Part shown: positions 1 through 8,559 of the stretch, piece by piece | Numbering within the stretch: position 1 is the stretch's first letter | How the letters are laid out: every line of letters starts with the position of its first letter | Origin: Pseudomonas sp. Ant30-3 | Lineage (GTDB): Bacteria; Pseudomonadota; Gammaproteobacteria; Pseudomonadales; Pseudomonadaceae | Direction: 5' to 3' | Length of the DNA stretch: 64,000 nucleotides | Assembly: GCF_000690905.1 (NCBI RefSeq) | Contig: NZ_JMCL01000018.1 | Span: forward strand, 93,018 to 157,017 | Made by a program: the position numbers and the translations under genes | Notes under the pieces: generated by a model | Databases searched by the model: none | Told to the model about the DNA's origin: nothing | Seen by the model: only the letters and a program-made list of their open reading frames with translations

Positions 1-495
1 GAACACCGGCACCAACGTCAGCAACAGGACCGCGACGACATCCTGAAACAGCAAAACTGCGATGGCGTTCTGGCCGTGGCTGCTGAAAATCTCCCCGAGA
101 CTGCTCAGCTCCTTGCTGACAATGGCCGTCGAGGAAAGCGCCAGGCCAGCCCCGAGCAGCAACGCCGCAGTGGTCGGCATGCCCAGCCACATCAACAGCG
201 CGCCCAGGATCGCCGCCGTGATCAACACCTGCAGGCCACCCAGTCTGAACACGACCTTGCGCAGTGCGATCATTTTCGACAGGGAAAACTCCAGCCCCAG
301 AGAGAACAGCAGGAACACCACGCCCAGTTCGGCGAGGTCAGGCAGGTCTTCGTTTTCGTTGACCCAATTGAAAGCGGTCGGTCCGATCATCAGCCCCACG
401 CACAAATAGCCCAGCACCGGCGGCAAGCGCAGGCGCTGGAAAAGGGCAATCACCACCAGGGAGGAGGCGAGAATGATCAGCAGGTTGGCGAACAC
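1..495 (-). CDS. Kef-type cation/proton antiporter (CPA2 family), 5' part only
   Basis: The gene reads leftward and is cut by the window edge, so only about the first 165 residues are present. From a GTG at 495 the translation begins with a hydrophobic helix (FANLLIILASSLVVIALF), then RLPPVLGYLCVGLMIGP, FLLFSLGLEFS and GLALSSTAIVSKEL. These are hallmark segments of monovalent cation:proton antiporters of the KefB/KefC/YbaL class: inner-membrane proteins that exchange K+ or Na+ for H+. A C-terminal TrkA-N (NAD-binding) domain is expected but lies outside the window, so the exact subtype cannot be decided. The GTG start is chosen because the first helix begins immediately after it and no in-frame ATG lies just upstream. 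Confidence 0.85.
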   Translation of the reverse strand, partial: MFANLLIILASSLVVIALFQRLRLPPVLGYLCVGLMIGPTAFNWVNENEDLPDLAELGVVFLLFSLGLEFSLSKMIALRKVVFRLGGLQVLITAAILGALLMWLGMPTTAALLLGAGLALSSTAIVSKELSSLGEIFSSHGQNAIAVLLFQDVVAVLLLTLVPVF

Positions 496-703
496 GTAAT
501 CTCCAGTTCAGCATTCGGACTACTCAAGCGTAGAGCGAAAATGGTTGTGAGCATGGCCCATGTGACGTTCTGCATGGATGATTTGAGTCAGGAGTTTGCC
601 GATAACCGTGGTTATCAGTTGTTTGAGGATAGACAGGTTAGCGACTCGACTGCTTTTCAGCGCAGGCCTAAACTAGGCGTCTACTTTCTAAGGTCTCGCG
701 GTC

Positions 704-940
704 ATGCCTTCTGAATGTCAGCTGTTCGGCACCTTGGGGTGCCATCTGTGTGAAGTCGCGGAAGCCATGCTGATGGAGTTCGTCGAACATGGATTGCTCG
801 TCGAGCTGGTTGATATCAGCGATAGGGAAGAATGGGTGGAAGACTATGGCCTGCGTATTCCGGTATTGCGACGAATCGACACCGGCGCCGAACTTGACTG
901 GCCATTTGATGAAGAGCAGGTCGCAGCGTTTTTGCGCTGA
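704..940 (+). CDS. Glutaredoxin-like protein (DUF836 type)
   Basis: A 78-residue thioredoxin-fold protein. Residues 6-16 (QLFGTLGCHLC) give the first beta strand followed by a CxxC redox pair at C13 and C16. The segment RIPVLRRIDTGAEL carries the cis-proline (IPVL) that completes the active site, and the C-terminal helix ends in EEQVAAFLR. This is the usual size and layout of the short glutaredoxin-like family. These proteins are cytoplasmic and thought to handle thiol/disulfide exchange, but their substrates are mostly unknown. It stands alone, about 150 bp before the next gene, with no operon partner in view. Confidence 0.85.
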   Translation: MPSECQLFGTLGCHLCEVAEAMLMEFVEHGLLVELVDISDREEWVEDYGLRIPVLRRIDTGAELDWPFDEEQVAAFLR

Positions 941-1009
941 CCGGCATTCCCCGCAATCCATCCGTCGTTCTCCGTCTGTTGCATTGGCGAAAGCTCACTC
1001 ATTCGGTTA

Positions 1010-1025
1010 CTGTATGTTCATACAG
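1010..1025 (+). promoter_or_regulatory. LexA (SOS) box
   Basis: CTGTATGTTCATACAG fits the gamma-proteobacterial LexA consensus CTGT-N8-ACAG exactly, with flanking TA...TT also matching. It lies 72 bp before the start of the small gene at 1098 and about 70 bp after the end of the glutaredoxin-like gene. It therefore most likely makes the 1098 gene part of the DNA-damage response. Confidence 0.85.
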
Positions 1026-1097
1026 TTATTCTGATTGCCTGATTCTGCGCGTTGACCGCCAGGATGACAGGCAATCCCGGAAGCAGAGGGATGAATT

Positions 1098-1418
1098 GTG
1101 GTCAATGTCGAACAGTTGAAGAAAAGCGTTAACCGGATGTCGGTAGACGTGGTGCGTGAAGCCGTTCACGAGCTGCGGCTGGATGGTCTGGTCACGGAAC
1201 GGAAAACACCTTTCAACAAACTGCATTTCAATACCTGTTTCGCCGAAATTGAAGCGTTGTTTCAACGTGCGGGTTATCACCGGCAGCTGGATGTCGTGGG
1301 CTATCAGGGTTTGCTCTATGCGCTTTACGATCCGGTTCGCTGGGAGGCAGTGGATGTGTTGCGCTGGCTCAAGGAATTCACGGATGAAGCCGCGCGGACG
1401 CAGTCGATACCTGCCTGA
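1098..1418 (+). CDS. Small conserved protein of unknown function, probably SOS-controlled
   Basis: A 106-residue soluble, charged protein that I do not recognise. The GTG start is chosen because AGAGGG lies 7 nt upstream and the next ATG is well inside. The N-terminal half (VDVVREAVHELRLDGLVTERKTPFNKLHFN) has the look of a small helix-turn-helix or winged fold, but no diagnostic motif is visible. There is no signal peptide, membrane segment or cysteine pair; the only cysteine is in NTCFAEIEALF. The consensus LexA box at 1010-1025 is the main functional clue and suggests induction on DNA damage. The pseudouridine synthase gene follows 70 bp later and could be co-transcribed. Confidence 0.75.
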   Translation: MVNVEQLKKSVNRMSVDVVREAVHELRLDGLVTERKTPFNKLHFNTCFAEIEALFQRAGYHRQLDVVGYQGLLYALYDPVRWEAVDVLRWLKEFTDEAARTQSIPA

Positions 1419-1488
1419 CTGAAATCGTACTAGGTTCGCGTGGAGCACTGCTGGATAATGCCGCCCTGCATTGAGGGTTATCGTCGGT

Positions 1489-2379
1489 ATGTCCACTTCA
1501 TCTTTTTCTGCTGCACACAGTCAGGCGAGCACATTGTACTTGCCGCCAGGTGCGTGGCGTACGGTGCTTGATTGCTTGTGTGAGCACTTCAGTGCCATCG
1601 ACCGGGAACAGTGGCTCGACCGGATTGCCCGGGGGCGTGTCCTTGACGGGCAGGGCACACCCATCGCTGTTGATCTTCCCTACAAGGAAGGTCTGCGCAT
1701 TCATTATTTTCGTGAGGTGCGTGATGAGAAACCTATTCCCGTTACCGAGTCGATTCTGTATGCCGATGAGCATTTGGTGGTGGCGGACAAGCCACATTTT
1801 CTGCCGGTGACACCGTCCGGCGAATACGTCGAGCAGACATTGCTGCGCCGCCTGATTCGTCGTCTCGACAATCCGCATCTGGTACCCCTGCATCGTATTG
1901 ATCGACACACGGCGGGGCTGGTGATGTTTTCGGCCAATCCGCAAACCCGTTCAGCCTATCAGTCGCTTTTTCCCACGCGCCAGATCGTAAAACGCTACGA
2001 GGCCATCGCTAAAGCCTTGCCGGATCTGACGTTTCCCCGGGTGCACAAAAGCAGGCTTGTCGAAGGTGAGCCGTTCTTTCGCATGCAGGAAGCGGCGGGT
2101 GTCAGCAACACCGAGACGACGGTCGATGTCAGGGAAAAAAACGGCGATTTATGGCGTTACGCGCTTTACCCGGTCACCGGCAAAAAGCATCAGTTGCGAG
2201 TGCACATGGCGGCGCTCGGCGCAGGTATCTGTAACGACCCGTTTTATCCATGCGTGCTCACTGATGCTGCAGACGACTATGCCAATCCCTTGAAATTGCT
2301 GGCTCAGGGACTTCGGTTTGTCGATCCGGTGACCGGGCAGGAAAGAACCTTCGAGAGCGCGATTACGTTGCAGTGGTGA
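1489..2379 (+). CDS. RluA-family pseudouridine synthase
   Basis: A 296-residue RNA-modifying enzyme that isomerises uridine to pseudouridine. The family motif HRIDRHTAG (residues 135-143; normally HRLDxxTSG) contains the catalytic aspartate D138. It is followed by the typical KRYEAIA strand and the late KKHQLRVHMAALG motif (KxHQxRxHxxxxG). An N-terminal region (residues 20-80) resembles a reduced S4-like RNA-binding part. The family members that modify 23S rRNA and tRNA cannot be told apart here, so no symbol is given. An in-frame TTG at 1471 would add six residues; the ATG at 1489 is preferred, with GAGGG upstream. A strong terminator follows. Confidence 0.9.
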   Translation: MSTSSFSAAHSQASTLYLPPGAWRTVLDCLCEHFSAIDREQWLDRIARGRVLDGQGTPIAVDLPYKEGLRIHYFREVRDEKPIPVTESILYADEHLVVADKPHFLPVTPSGEYVEQTLLRRLIRRLDNPHLVPLHRIDRHTAGLVMFSANPQTRSAYQSLFPTRQIVKRYEAIAKALPDLTFPRVHKSRLVEGEPFFRMQEAAGVSNTETTVDVREKNGDLWRYALYPVTGKKHQLRVHMAALGAGICNDPFYPCVLTDAADDYANPLKLLAQGLRFVDPVTGQERTFESAITLQW

Positions 2380-2398
2380 CCACCAATCTGCAGCCACT

Positions 2399-2424
2399 AA
2401 AAAGCCCGCATCAAGCGGGCTTTT
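2399..2424 (+). terminator. Rho-independent terminator
   Basis: AAAGCCCGC-ATCAA-GCGGGCTTT is a perfect 9-bp stem with a 5-nt loop and a T run. It lies 20 bp after the pseudouridine synthase stop and before the convergent lipoprotein gene. The A run on the other side allows it to work in both directions. Confidence 0.9.
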
Positions 2425-2449
2425 CTGTATCCGTTGTCACGATGACAAA

Positions 2450-2671
2450 TTACAGCTCTTTGACCGTTCGAACCTGATCCTTGTTGACGCGGGTCTCTTT
2501 GCCGTCCAGTTGTTCGAACTCGTAAAAACCGGCTTCTTCGTCAAAATTAGGCGTATCGACGGCCTGGATTTCGCGACCATCATTCAAGGTGATCACGGTA
2601 GGCGATGCGCAACCGGCGAGGGTAGCGAGGCCCAGTGCGAGCATGAAAGTGGCGAGGGTCCGGTGAGTCAT
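2450..2671 (-). CDS. Small YgdI/YgdR-type lipoprotein (DUF903)
   Basis: A 73-residue protein with an n-region (MTHRT), a hydrophobic helix and the lipobox LAGC, giving a lipid-modified cysteine at residue 21. The mature part, VITLNDGREIQAVDTPNFDEEAGFYEFEQLDGKETRVNKDQVRTVKEL, is a small SH3-like beta barrel as in E. coli YgdI and YgdR. Such proteins sit in the cell envelope and their function is not established. The gene converges on the pseudouridine synthase gene and shares its terminator region. Confidence 0.9.
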   Translation of the reverse strand: MTHRTLATFMLALGLATLAGCASPTVITLNDGREIQAVDTPNFDEEAGFYEFEQLDGKETRVNKDQVRTVKEL

Positions 2672-2747
2672 GAGTGTGTCTCCGATAAGAAATCTTTGGT
2701 TACTGACCTTGAGACGTATACAACGCGCGCAAGTTCCTTGGCTAGTG

Positions 2748-3350
2748 TCAATCTGACACGGTGCTGTGTGAGCTCAGCAATTGCGGGGTATTCAGATTGG
2801 CCAGGCGTGGGTCATTGTCGGGGCATTGCAGGGCGTTGGCATCCAGGTTTCGCATGATCCGGCCGGGACTGCGCTCACCGGCATGCCAGGCATTTTCGAA
2901 CACCTCGCACAGGGCAACCGGAATCAGGCAAAGCAGCGGTTCCCAATGGTCACCATGACGCACCATCACCGGTTTTTCAGGGTGCACATTTGCAGTCTCG
3001 CGCAGGCTTTGCAGGAGTGCCGCATCAATGCGCGGTACGTCGCACGGCAGGACCATGAGGAAATCATGCCGAGCGGCCTTCAACCCCGCACGAATGCCCG
3101 CCAGCGGACCAGGGAAATCGCCTTGGTCGTCATGCACCAATTGGTCAGCGTAGGGTGCGTAGCGCTCCAGGTTCCGGTTGCAGGAAATGATCAGATCATC
3201 ACTGAGCGAGCGGGTCTTGCGATGCAGGTGTGCGATCAGTGGCTCGCCCTGCCATTCCAGTAAACCCTTGTCCTGGCCACCCATGCGTTGGCCACGGCCA
3301 CCGGCCAGGAGCAGAATGGAACACGGCGGCAAATGTGCATTCGAGGTCAT
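2748..3350 (-). CDS. mobA: Molybdenum cofactor guanylyltransferase MobA
   Basis: Transfers GMP from GTP to molybdopterin to form the guanine dinucleotide cofactor (MGD) needed by DMSO-reductase-family enzymes such as nitrate reductase and formate dehydrogenase. It is a 200-residue cytoplasmic protein. The nucleotidyltransferase signature [21 protein letters not shown] lies near the N-terminus, followed by DFPGPLAGI and the LPCDVPRID metal-binding region. The ATG at 3350 is used because it begins just before the conserved SILLLAGG strand; an upstream in-frame start would add eight unlikely residues (MPPPWRPP). The gene is divergent from moaB-moeA, 81 bp away, giving a compact cofactor locus. 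Confidence 0.92.
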   Translation of the reverse strand: MTSNAHLPPCSILLLAGGRGQRMGGQDKGLLEWQGEPLIAHLHRKTRSLSDDLIISCNRNLERYAPYADQLVHDDQGDFPGPLAGIRAGLKAARHDFLMVLPCDVPRIDAALLQSLRETANVHPEKPVMVRHGDHWEPLLCLIPVALCEVFENAWHAGERSPGRIMRNLDANALQCPDNDPRLANLNTPQLLSSHSTVSD

Positions 3351-3431
3351 GGGCGGTCTCCATGGGGGCGGCATAAAAATGAGGCGCTGTGATATAACAC
3401 CGGGCTGTTTATCCTACAACTGGACGAGCCT

Positions 3432-3971
3432 ATGAACGCCAAGGCTGAAGTACCTTTTGCACCGCTCAACATTGCTGTGCTGACTGTCAGCGACACCCGT
3501 ACTCTGGAAACCGATACCTCGGGCCAGGTTTTCGTCGATCGTTTGAACGCTGCCGGCCATCACCTCGCCGCCCGGGTGCTACTCAAAGATGACCTCTACA
3601 AAATCCGCGCGCAAGTTGCAAACTGGATCGCCGACGATGTTGTTCAGGTTGTCCTGATCACCGGCGGCACCGGCTTCACCGGACGCGACAGTACGCCGGA
3701 GGCAGTAAGTTGCCTGCTGGACAAGCAGGTCGATGGCTTTGGCGAACTGTTCCGGCAGATTTCGGTGGCCGATATTGGCACCTCGACCGTCCAGTCCCGC
3801 GCTTTGGCCGGATTGGCCAATGGCACGTTGGTCTGCTGCTTGCCAGGCTCGACCAACGCCGTACGCACCGGTTGGGATGGCATCCTCGGCGAGCAACTGG
3901 ATTCACGGCACCGTCCGTGCAATTTCGTAGCCCACTTGAAGCAGGCGGCGCCTTGTGAATCACGCGGGTAA
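3432..3971 (+). CDS. moaB: Molybdenum cofactor biosynthesis protein MoaB
   Basis: A 179-residue MoaB/MogA-family protein that adenylates molybdopterin, activating it for metal insertion. The N-terminal strand [19 protein letters not shown] and the central motif [18 protein letters not shown] (a GGTG loop with an acidic residue) are diagnostic. It is followed by [16 protein letters not shown] and CLPGSTNAV. The 3' end overlaps the moeA reading frame by 17 bp, so the two are translationally coupled. This is the same gene pair seen in other pseudomonads. Confidence 0.92.
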   Translation: MNAKAEVPFAPLNIAVLTVSDTRTLETDTSGQVFVDRLNAAGHHLAARVLLKDDLYKIRAQVANWIADDVVQVVLITGGTGFTGRDSTPEAVSCLLDKQVDGFGELFRQISVADIGTSTVQSRALAGLANGTLVCCLPGSTNAVRTGWDGILGEQLDSRHRPCNFVAHLKQAAPCESRG

Positions 3972-5181
3972 GCCGGGCAAGACCGGCAGCCTGATGGCTG
4001 TTGAGGTGGCGTTGGCGCGTTTGTTGGAAATGGCCGACGCCTCGCCAATCAAGGCGCGAGAACGCCTGCCGCTCGCGCAGGTCCAGGGCCGTGTGCTGGC
4101 CGATGACCTGATCTCGACGCTGGATCTGCCGCCGTGGCCCAACAGCGCCATGGACGGCTACGCCTTGCGCGTGGCTGACTGGACGGGAGAGCCGTTGGTG
4201 GTCAGCCAGAAGATCTTTGCCGGCACTGCACCGCAGCCCTTGGAGCCTGGCACCTGCGCGCGAATCTTCACCGGCGCGCCTGTTCCCGACGGCGCCGATT
4301 GCGTCGAGATGCAGGAGAACGCCGACCCCCAGGCTGATCAACGGATTGTATTCACGCAACCGCTGAGCCCTGGCCAGAATATTCGTCCTCGTGGCCAGGA
4401 AACCACGGTAGGTGAATTGGTTCTTCCCGCCGGTACGCGACTGGGCCCGATCGAGCAGGGGCTCGCTGCCTCGCTGGGACGCGCCGAACTGGAAGTGATA
4501 CGCCGCGTGCGCGTCGCCGTGCTGTCCACAGGTGATGAACTGGTGGAGCCAGGAACCACGCTCGGCCCTGGGCAAATCTACAACAGCAATCGCATGCTGC
4601 TTTGCAGTTGGTTGCAACGCATGGGCTGTGAAGTGATCGACGCTGGCATTCTGGTCGACGATCTGGCGGTCACCCGCGCTCGTCTTGGCGAGTTGAAAGA
4701 CGTAGACCTGATTCTCTCCACCGGTGGCGTCTCGGTGGGTGAAGCGGACTTTCTGGGCATCGCGCTGCGGGAAGAGGGGGAGTTGACCTTGTGGAAGCTC
4801 GCAATCAAACCAGGCAAGCCGCTGACATTCGGGCATTTTCGTGGCGTGCCGGTGATTGGTTTGCCCGGCAACCCGGCCTCTACCCTGGTGACGTTCGCGA
4901 TGCTCGCAAGGCCTTATCTGTTACGTCGCCAAGGCGTCCAGAATGTCGAGCCGTTGAAGTTTGCGGTGCCCGCAGGATTTGACTGGTTGAAAGCAGGTAA
5001 CCGGCGCGAATATTTGCGCGGACGCCTGGAGAATGGGCGGGCAATCATCTACAAAAACCAAAGCTCCAGCGTGCTGCGTAGTGCGGCCTGGGCGGATGGT
5101 CTGGTTGAAGTGTTGGAGGATCGTACGCTGGTGGCTGGAGAAAACGTCATGTTTATTCCGCTGAGCGAAGTGCTGAACTGA
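3955..5181 (+). CDS. moeA: Molybdopterin molybdenumtransferase MoeA
   Basis: Inserts molybdate into adenylated molybdopterin, the last step before nucleotide attachment by MobA. It is a 408-residue cytoplasmic enzyme. Visible signatures are [17 protein letters not shown] near residue 60, the [18 protein letters not shown] segment, [12 protein letters not shown], the MPT-binding [15 protein letters not shown] and [23 protein letters not shown]. The GTG at 3955 overlaps moaB; an ATG at 3994 ([11 protein letters not shown]) is a plausible alternative start that removes 13 residues and would leave a 22-bp gap after moaB. Confidence 0.92.
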   Translation: MNHAGKPGKTGSLMAVEVALARLLEMADASPIKARERLPLAQVQGRVLADDLISTLDLPPWPNSAMDGYALRVADWTGEPLVVSQKIFAGTAPQPLEPGTCARIFTGAPVPDGADCVEMQENADPQADQRIVFTQPLSPGQNIRPRGQETTVGELVLPAGTRLGPIEQGLAASLGRAELEVIRRVRVAVLSTGDELVEPGTTLGPGQIYNSNRMLLCSWLQRMGCEVIDAGILVDDLAVTRARLGELKDVDLILSTGGVSVGEADFLGIALREEGELTLWKLAIKPGKPLTFGHFRGVPVIGLPGNPASTLVTFAMLARPYLLRRQGVQNVEPLKFAVPAGFDWLKAGNRREYLRGRLENGRAIIYKNQSSSVLRSAAWADGLVEVLEDRTLVAGENVMFIPLSEVLN

Positions 5182-5245
5182 TCTCACTTTCTGTTGTTTG
5201 CGCCTACCCGGTCGGGCGAACCGGGTTGTGCGTTTGTAGTGATGG

Positions 5246-5440
5246 TTACTGAGCGAGGAGTGTCACCACCTGGTCGAACCTACTGTTCGCGATCCAGCCC
5301 AAAAGCCCTATCACTACGGCTGTTCCACCAGCAGCGTAGGCCAGTCTGTGTTTGATGGATCGGACGTCGCCACGAATTTCCTCCATGTCCCTGCGGATGT
5401 ACTTGAGATGTGTCTCCAGTTCGACGACGCGAGGTTCCAT
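5246..5440 (-). CDS. Small coiled-coil protein with C-terminal membrane helix
   Basis: A 64-residue protein that I do not recognise by name. Residues 1-33 (MEPRVVELETHLKYIRRDMEEIRGDVRSIKHRL) form an amphipathic, probably coiled-coil helix. Residues 34-52 (AYAAGGTAVVIGLLGWIAN) are a membrane helix, followed by a short tail. This layout resembles XhlA-like and other small tail-anchored proteins. The reading frame is open to 5629, but the ATG at 5440 is preferred. It has a GAGAAG ribosome site, and the upstream extension has a different, non-coding-like composition. A membrane-associated role is inferred only from the helix. Confidence 0.7.
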   Translation of the reverse strand: MEPRVVELETHLKYIRRDMEEIRGDVRSIKHRLAYAAGGTAVVIGLLGWIANSRFDQVVTLLAQ

Positions 5441-5777
5441 TTCAGCTTCTCCATTGAGTTTGGCGCAGTGGCCGCATTCGGTTTTGTAGTTGGCTCGACG
5501 TTCCGCGAGCGGTGCAACCGGTGAGCCCGGCTGCCTGAGGTGATGGCTGTGCATGATACGTCCCTGTATTCCCTGCTGATGACTGATAAACCGTAGTCGC
5601 AACTTGAACCAATAAGCTGAGCGGGTCAATTGAGCCGATTCCTCAGCTTTTGTAGGAAAAAATACCGCCGTGTAGGACGCGAAGTGCCGAAAGTAGAAAT
5701 AATTCGACTCTCGGAGACTTTTATAGGCTCACTCGAGGTCCACATGCCTCACACGGGATTCATCAGGGGTGATCAAA

Positions 5778-6695
5778 ATGAGCGAACGCAAGGCGCTGTT
5801 GATTCTGCACGGCAAGCAAGCGCTCAACGAAGAGGTCCGCGCGGCCGTCGAGGGCAAACGCGCCCAGGGTTGGGAGCTGTCGGTGCGGGTGACCTGGGAG
5901 GGTGGCGACGCTCAACGGTTGGTGGATGAAGCGCTGACGGCGGGTTATACGCGGATTATTGCCGGCGGCGGTGATGGCACCTTGCGGGACATTGCCGAGG
6001 CCATGGCTGCGCATACGGCTGAAGCCAGTCTGGTACTGATGCCCTTGGGCACAGCCAACGATTTCGCGCGAGCTGCAGGCGTACCGTTGGCGCCTGATGA
6101 GGCCCTTGAGCTGTTGGATGTAGAGCCCCAGGCGATTGACCTGGGCGAAGTTGGTGGGCAAGTGTTCCTGAACATGGCCACCGGGGGGTTCGGCAGCCAG
6201 GTGACGGCAAACACCTCGGAGGATTTGAAAAAAGTGCTCGGCGGCGCTGCGTACCTGTTTACCGGGCTTTCGCGGTTCAGCGAGTTGCACGCCGCCTACG
6301 GCGAACTGCAAGGACCTGACTTCCAGTGGAGCGGCGAATTGCTTGCGCTGGGCATCGGCAATGGCCGACAGGCTGGCGGGGGGCATGTGTTGTGCCCGGA
6401 CGCGCTGGCGGATGATGGCCTGCTGGATATCAGCATTCTGCCAGCACCGCAGGAACTGGTTGGTACCTTGCGGGACTTGCTTACTGACGGCTTCGGCATT
6501 GACAACATGTTCGTGCGGGCGCGCCTGCCGTGGGTTGAGCTGAAGGTCGCTGAAGGTCTCTATATCAATCTCGACGGTGAACCGCTGGAAGGCGAGAGCA
6601 TGCGTTTTTCGGCGCGCCCGGCCGCGCTGCGCGTGCATTTGCCGAAGGACTCGCCACTGCTGAGCGCTACCCCGGTGATCAGTCGTCCAGACTGA
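5778..6695 (+). CDS. yegS: YegS-type lipid kinase (diacylglycerol kinase family)
   Basis: A 305-residue soluble kinase of the DAGK/YegS family, which phosphorylates membrane lipids (phosphatidylglycerol in E. coli YegS). Residues about 60-75 carry the nucleotide-binding GGGDGTLRDIAEAM motif. This is followed by LGTANDFARAAGVP, the family's second motif, then GGFGSQVTANTSEDLKKVLGGAAY and LYINLDGEPLEGE near the C-terminus. The ATG at 5778 follows AGGGG with good spacing; a GTG at 5769 sits on the ribosome site itself and is rejected. The 3' end overlaps the convergent response regulator gene by 17 bp. Confidence 0.92.
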   Translation: MSERKALLILHGKQALNEEVRAAVEGKRAQGWELSVRVTWEGGDAQRLVDEALTAGYTRIIAGGGDGTLRDIAEAMAAHTAEASLVLMPLGTANDFARAAGVPLAPDEALELLDVEPQAIDLGEVGGQVFLNMATGGFGSQVTANTSEDLKKVLGGAAYLFTGLSRFSELHAAYGELQGPDFQWSGELLALGIGNGRQAGGGHVLCPDALADDGLLDISILPAPQELVGTLRDLLTDGFGIDNMFVRARLPWVELKVAEGLYINLDGEPLEGESMRFSARPAALRVHLPKDSPLLSATPVISRPD

Positions 6696-7338
6696 TGATT
6701 TGCTCGCGTACTGCGAACAGCACCAGACCCGCCACGTCATAAATCTGCAAGCGCTTCATGATCTGTGATCGGTGGGTTTCGACTGTTTTGATGCTCAAGC
6801 CCAGACCATTGGCAATTTCCCGGGTGGATTTGCCGCGCACGATCAGCCGCAGGATTTCCAGCTGCCGCGCCGTCAGGTTGTGCCCATTTGCCGGTTCCTG
6901 TTGATTCGCGGGACTGCGGCTCAGCGCTTGGTTGATAACGGTATGAGCGATGGCGGGGCTCAAATAGCGCTCGTTATTGCGCAACGCCTCGAGCGCATGT
7001 TCGAGTTCGGTAGCCGTGGTGTCTTTGAGCAGATAGCCGTGGGCGCCGGATTCCAGCGCCTGCATGATGAGGGCTGGATCGGTGTGCATCGACAGGATCA
7101 GCACTTTGCTCTGCGGGCGGACTCGTCTGAGCCGCTGCAATGCTTCGAGGCCGCCGGTCTCCTTCATGGAGATGTCGAGCAACACAATATCCGGAGACAG
7201 GCGCTCAACCATTTCCAGTAGCTGCGAACCGTCATTGGCTTCGCCCACTACCGCGTAGCCGGGAATATCCAGTACCAGGGCACGAACGCCGGCCCTGATC
7301 AGCGAGTGGTCATCCACCAGAAGCAAGTTACAAATCAA
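6679..7338 (-). CDS. NarL/FixJ-type response regulator (LuxR family)
   Basis: A 219-residue DNA-binding regulator. The receiver domain (residues 1-120) has VDDHS at the N-terminus, the phospho-acceptor D55 in VLLDISMKETGG, and YLLKD with the conserved lysine. The C-terminal LuxR helix-turn-helix (NLTARQLEILRLIVRGKSTREIANGLGLSIKTVETHRSQIMKRL) spans about residues 153-195. The TTG start overlaps the stop of the partner kinase by 4 bp (TTGA) and is preceded by AAGG, so the pair is one translationally coupled two-component system. The signal and target genes are unknown. Confidence 0.92.
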   Translation of the reverse strand: MICNLLLVDDHSLIRAGVRALVLDIPGYAVVGEANDGSQLLEMVERLSPDIVLLDISMKETGGLEALQRLRRVRPQSKVLILSMHTDPALIMQALESGAHGYLLKDTTATELEHALEALRNNERYLSPAIAHTVINQALSRSPANQQEPANGHNLTARQLEILRLIVRGKSTREIANGLGLSIKTVETHRSQIMKRLQIYDVAGLVLFAVREQIISLDD

Positions 7339-8228
7339 CGCATGACCTTATCTGTATTGGCCCGTTCGAGCGCGCGTGGCGCCCAAGGAAAGAGCGCTTC
7401 AATTTGAGTACCTGTGCCCGGTTCGCTGCTGACGGTCAGCGTGCCGCCCAATTGGTCGACCCGTTCCGACATGCCGGCCATGCCACGTTGGCCTTCGCGT
7501 CCCGGGTCGGTGGCCGGGGCAAAGCCGACGCCGTCGTCACTGATCAACAGTGTCAGGCCTTGGGGCTGACGTTGCAGACGAACCAAAAGATTTCTGGCTT
7601 GGGCATGGCGCAGAATGTTGGTGACGGCCTCCTGGGTGATCCGAAATGCCGCCACTGCCATTTCCTCGGGGATGCCGGTCAGGCGCGAGTGGCATTCCAG
7701 GCTCCAGTGCACGGAGGTATTGGCCATGGTCTTGAGCAGATGAGCCCGCAGACTGGCTTCCAGGCCAAGGCTGGCCAGCTGCCGCGGATTCAGGATCGCT
7801 GACACGTCACGGACTTTGGCCAGGGTTTCTTCCAGCGTTTCGCTGAGCAAGGCGCATTGTTCCTGCAGCTCCTCGGGCATCCGGCGTTTGAGCCAGTCGT
7901 TCTGAAGTTTCGCTGCAGTCAATAGCTGGCCAATGTCGTCGTGCAATTCCCGGCTGAGCCGATGGCGCTCGTTTTCCTGGACCTTCAACAACCTGTCGGC
8001 CAGCTCCTGGGGTTCAAAATTTATCGATTGGCGAGAGAGGTGATGTTGCAGCCAGACACAGCCGAGGGCTGCGATATTGATGGCCAGCAGGGCCGGAGGT
8101 AGAGGCACGGACAAACTACAGAAAAATGCGCTGCCAAGTACCGAGCATGTGCACAGAAAAAGTGTGAGCCGCCTTGCGTTGTCTCGGGAAGGTGACCACA
8201 TGGTGATTGATTTGAGGCTGGCGTACAT
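7335..8228 (-). CDS. Sensor histidine kinase (HPK7/NarX-like, HisKA_3)
   Basis: Partner kinase of the NarL-type regulator at 6679-7338. From the ATG at 8228 it has two N-terminal membrane helices (residues about 20-60: LTLFLCTCSVLGSAFFCSL and ALLAINIAALGCVWL). These are followed by the HisKA_3 dimerisation helix with the phospho-acceptor H96 in LSRELHDDIGQLLTAAKLQNDWL. The HATPase domain has the N box (ITQEAVTNILRHA) and G boxes (DDGVGFAP, GQRGMAGMSERV, GTGTQIE). There is almost no periplasmic or extra sensory domain, so the input is probably membrane-borne or intracellular. An ATG at 8201 is a possible shorter start. Confidence 0.88.
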   Translation of the reverse strand: MYASLKSITMWSPSRDNARRLTLFLCTCSVLGSAFFCSLSVPLPPALLAINIAALGCVWLQHHLSRQSINFEPQELADRLLKVQENERHRLSRELHDDIGQLLTAAKLQNDWLKRRMPEELQEQCALLSETLEETLAKVRDVSAILNPRQLASLGLEASLRAHLLKTMANTSVHWSLECHSRLTGIPEEMAVAAFRITQEAVTNILRHAQARNLLVRLQRQPQGLTLLISDDGVGFAPATDPGREGQRGMAGMSERVDQLGGTLTVSSEPGTGTQIEALFPWAPRALERANTDKVMR

Positions 8229-8559
8229 AGCGGATGGAGCCAATGGATGTTCGCTGCGGGCAGACCCGACATGCGCGATGACGGGTCTATGTCTGGGTCA
8301 CTGTGCTGATAATTGACGCCAACTAATGGTCGGCATGTTAGCACCTAGGTTTCCATTGGTCGCGTATGGCATAACCCCGAAATACACTTTGGAATTAACG
8401 TGGCTCACAGATAGTTGCACAATGACACTAGTTGCAGTCAGCAGGCTTTCATACGTCAAGTGTCGTCGTTGACAGTTATGAATGGCGTGAGCGATGCAGT
8501 TTAAAACGTGCAATTGCAACACTCGCAGTGGGCCCGGAAGCGCGCTGTTTTCGGGTTGG
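8229..8559. other. Intergenic stretch without a supported gene
   Basis: This 331-bp stretch lies between the kinase promoter side (8229 onward) and the 3' end of the gene at 8560-9030. Short frames in it have no ribosome sites or protein-like content. A CCCGGAA...TTTTCGGG imperfect stem near 8531-8556 could act as a weak terminator for the leftward gene. Nothing else was recognised. Confidence 0.4.

Noticed and set aside
5190..5230. ACCCGGT/ACCGGGT inverted repeat after moeA as a terminator
   Set aside because: The stem is short and there is no T run after it, so it was not listed.
5441..5629. 63-residue N-terminal extension of the small coiled-coil membrane protein
   Set aside because: It lacks protein-like character, and an ATG with a good ribosome site lies at 5440.
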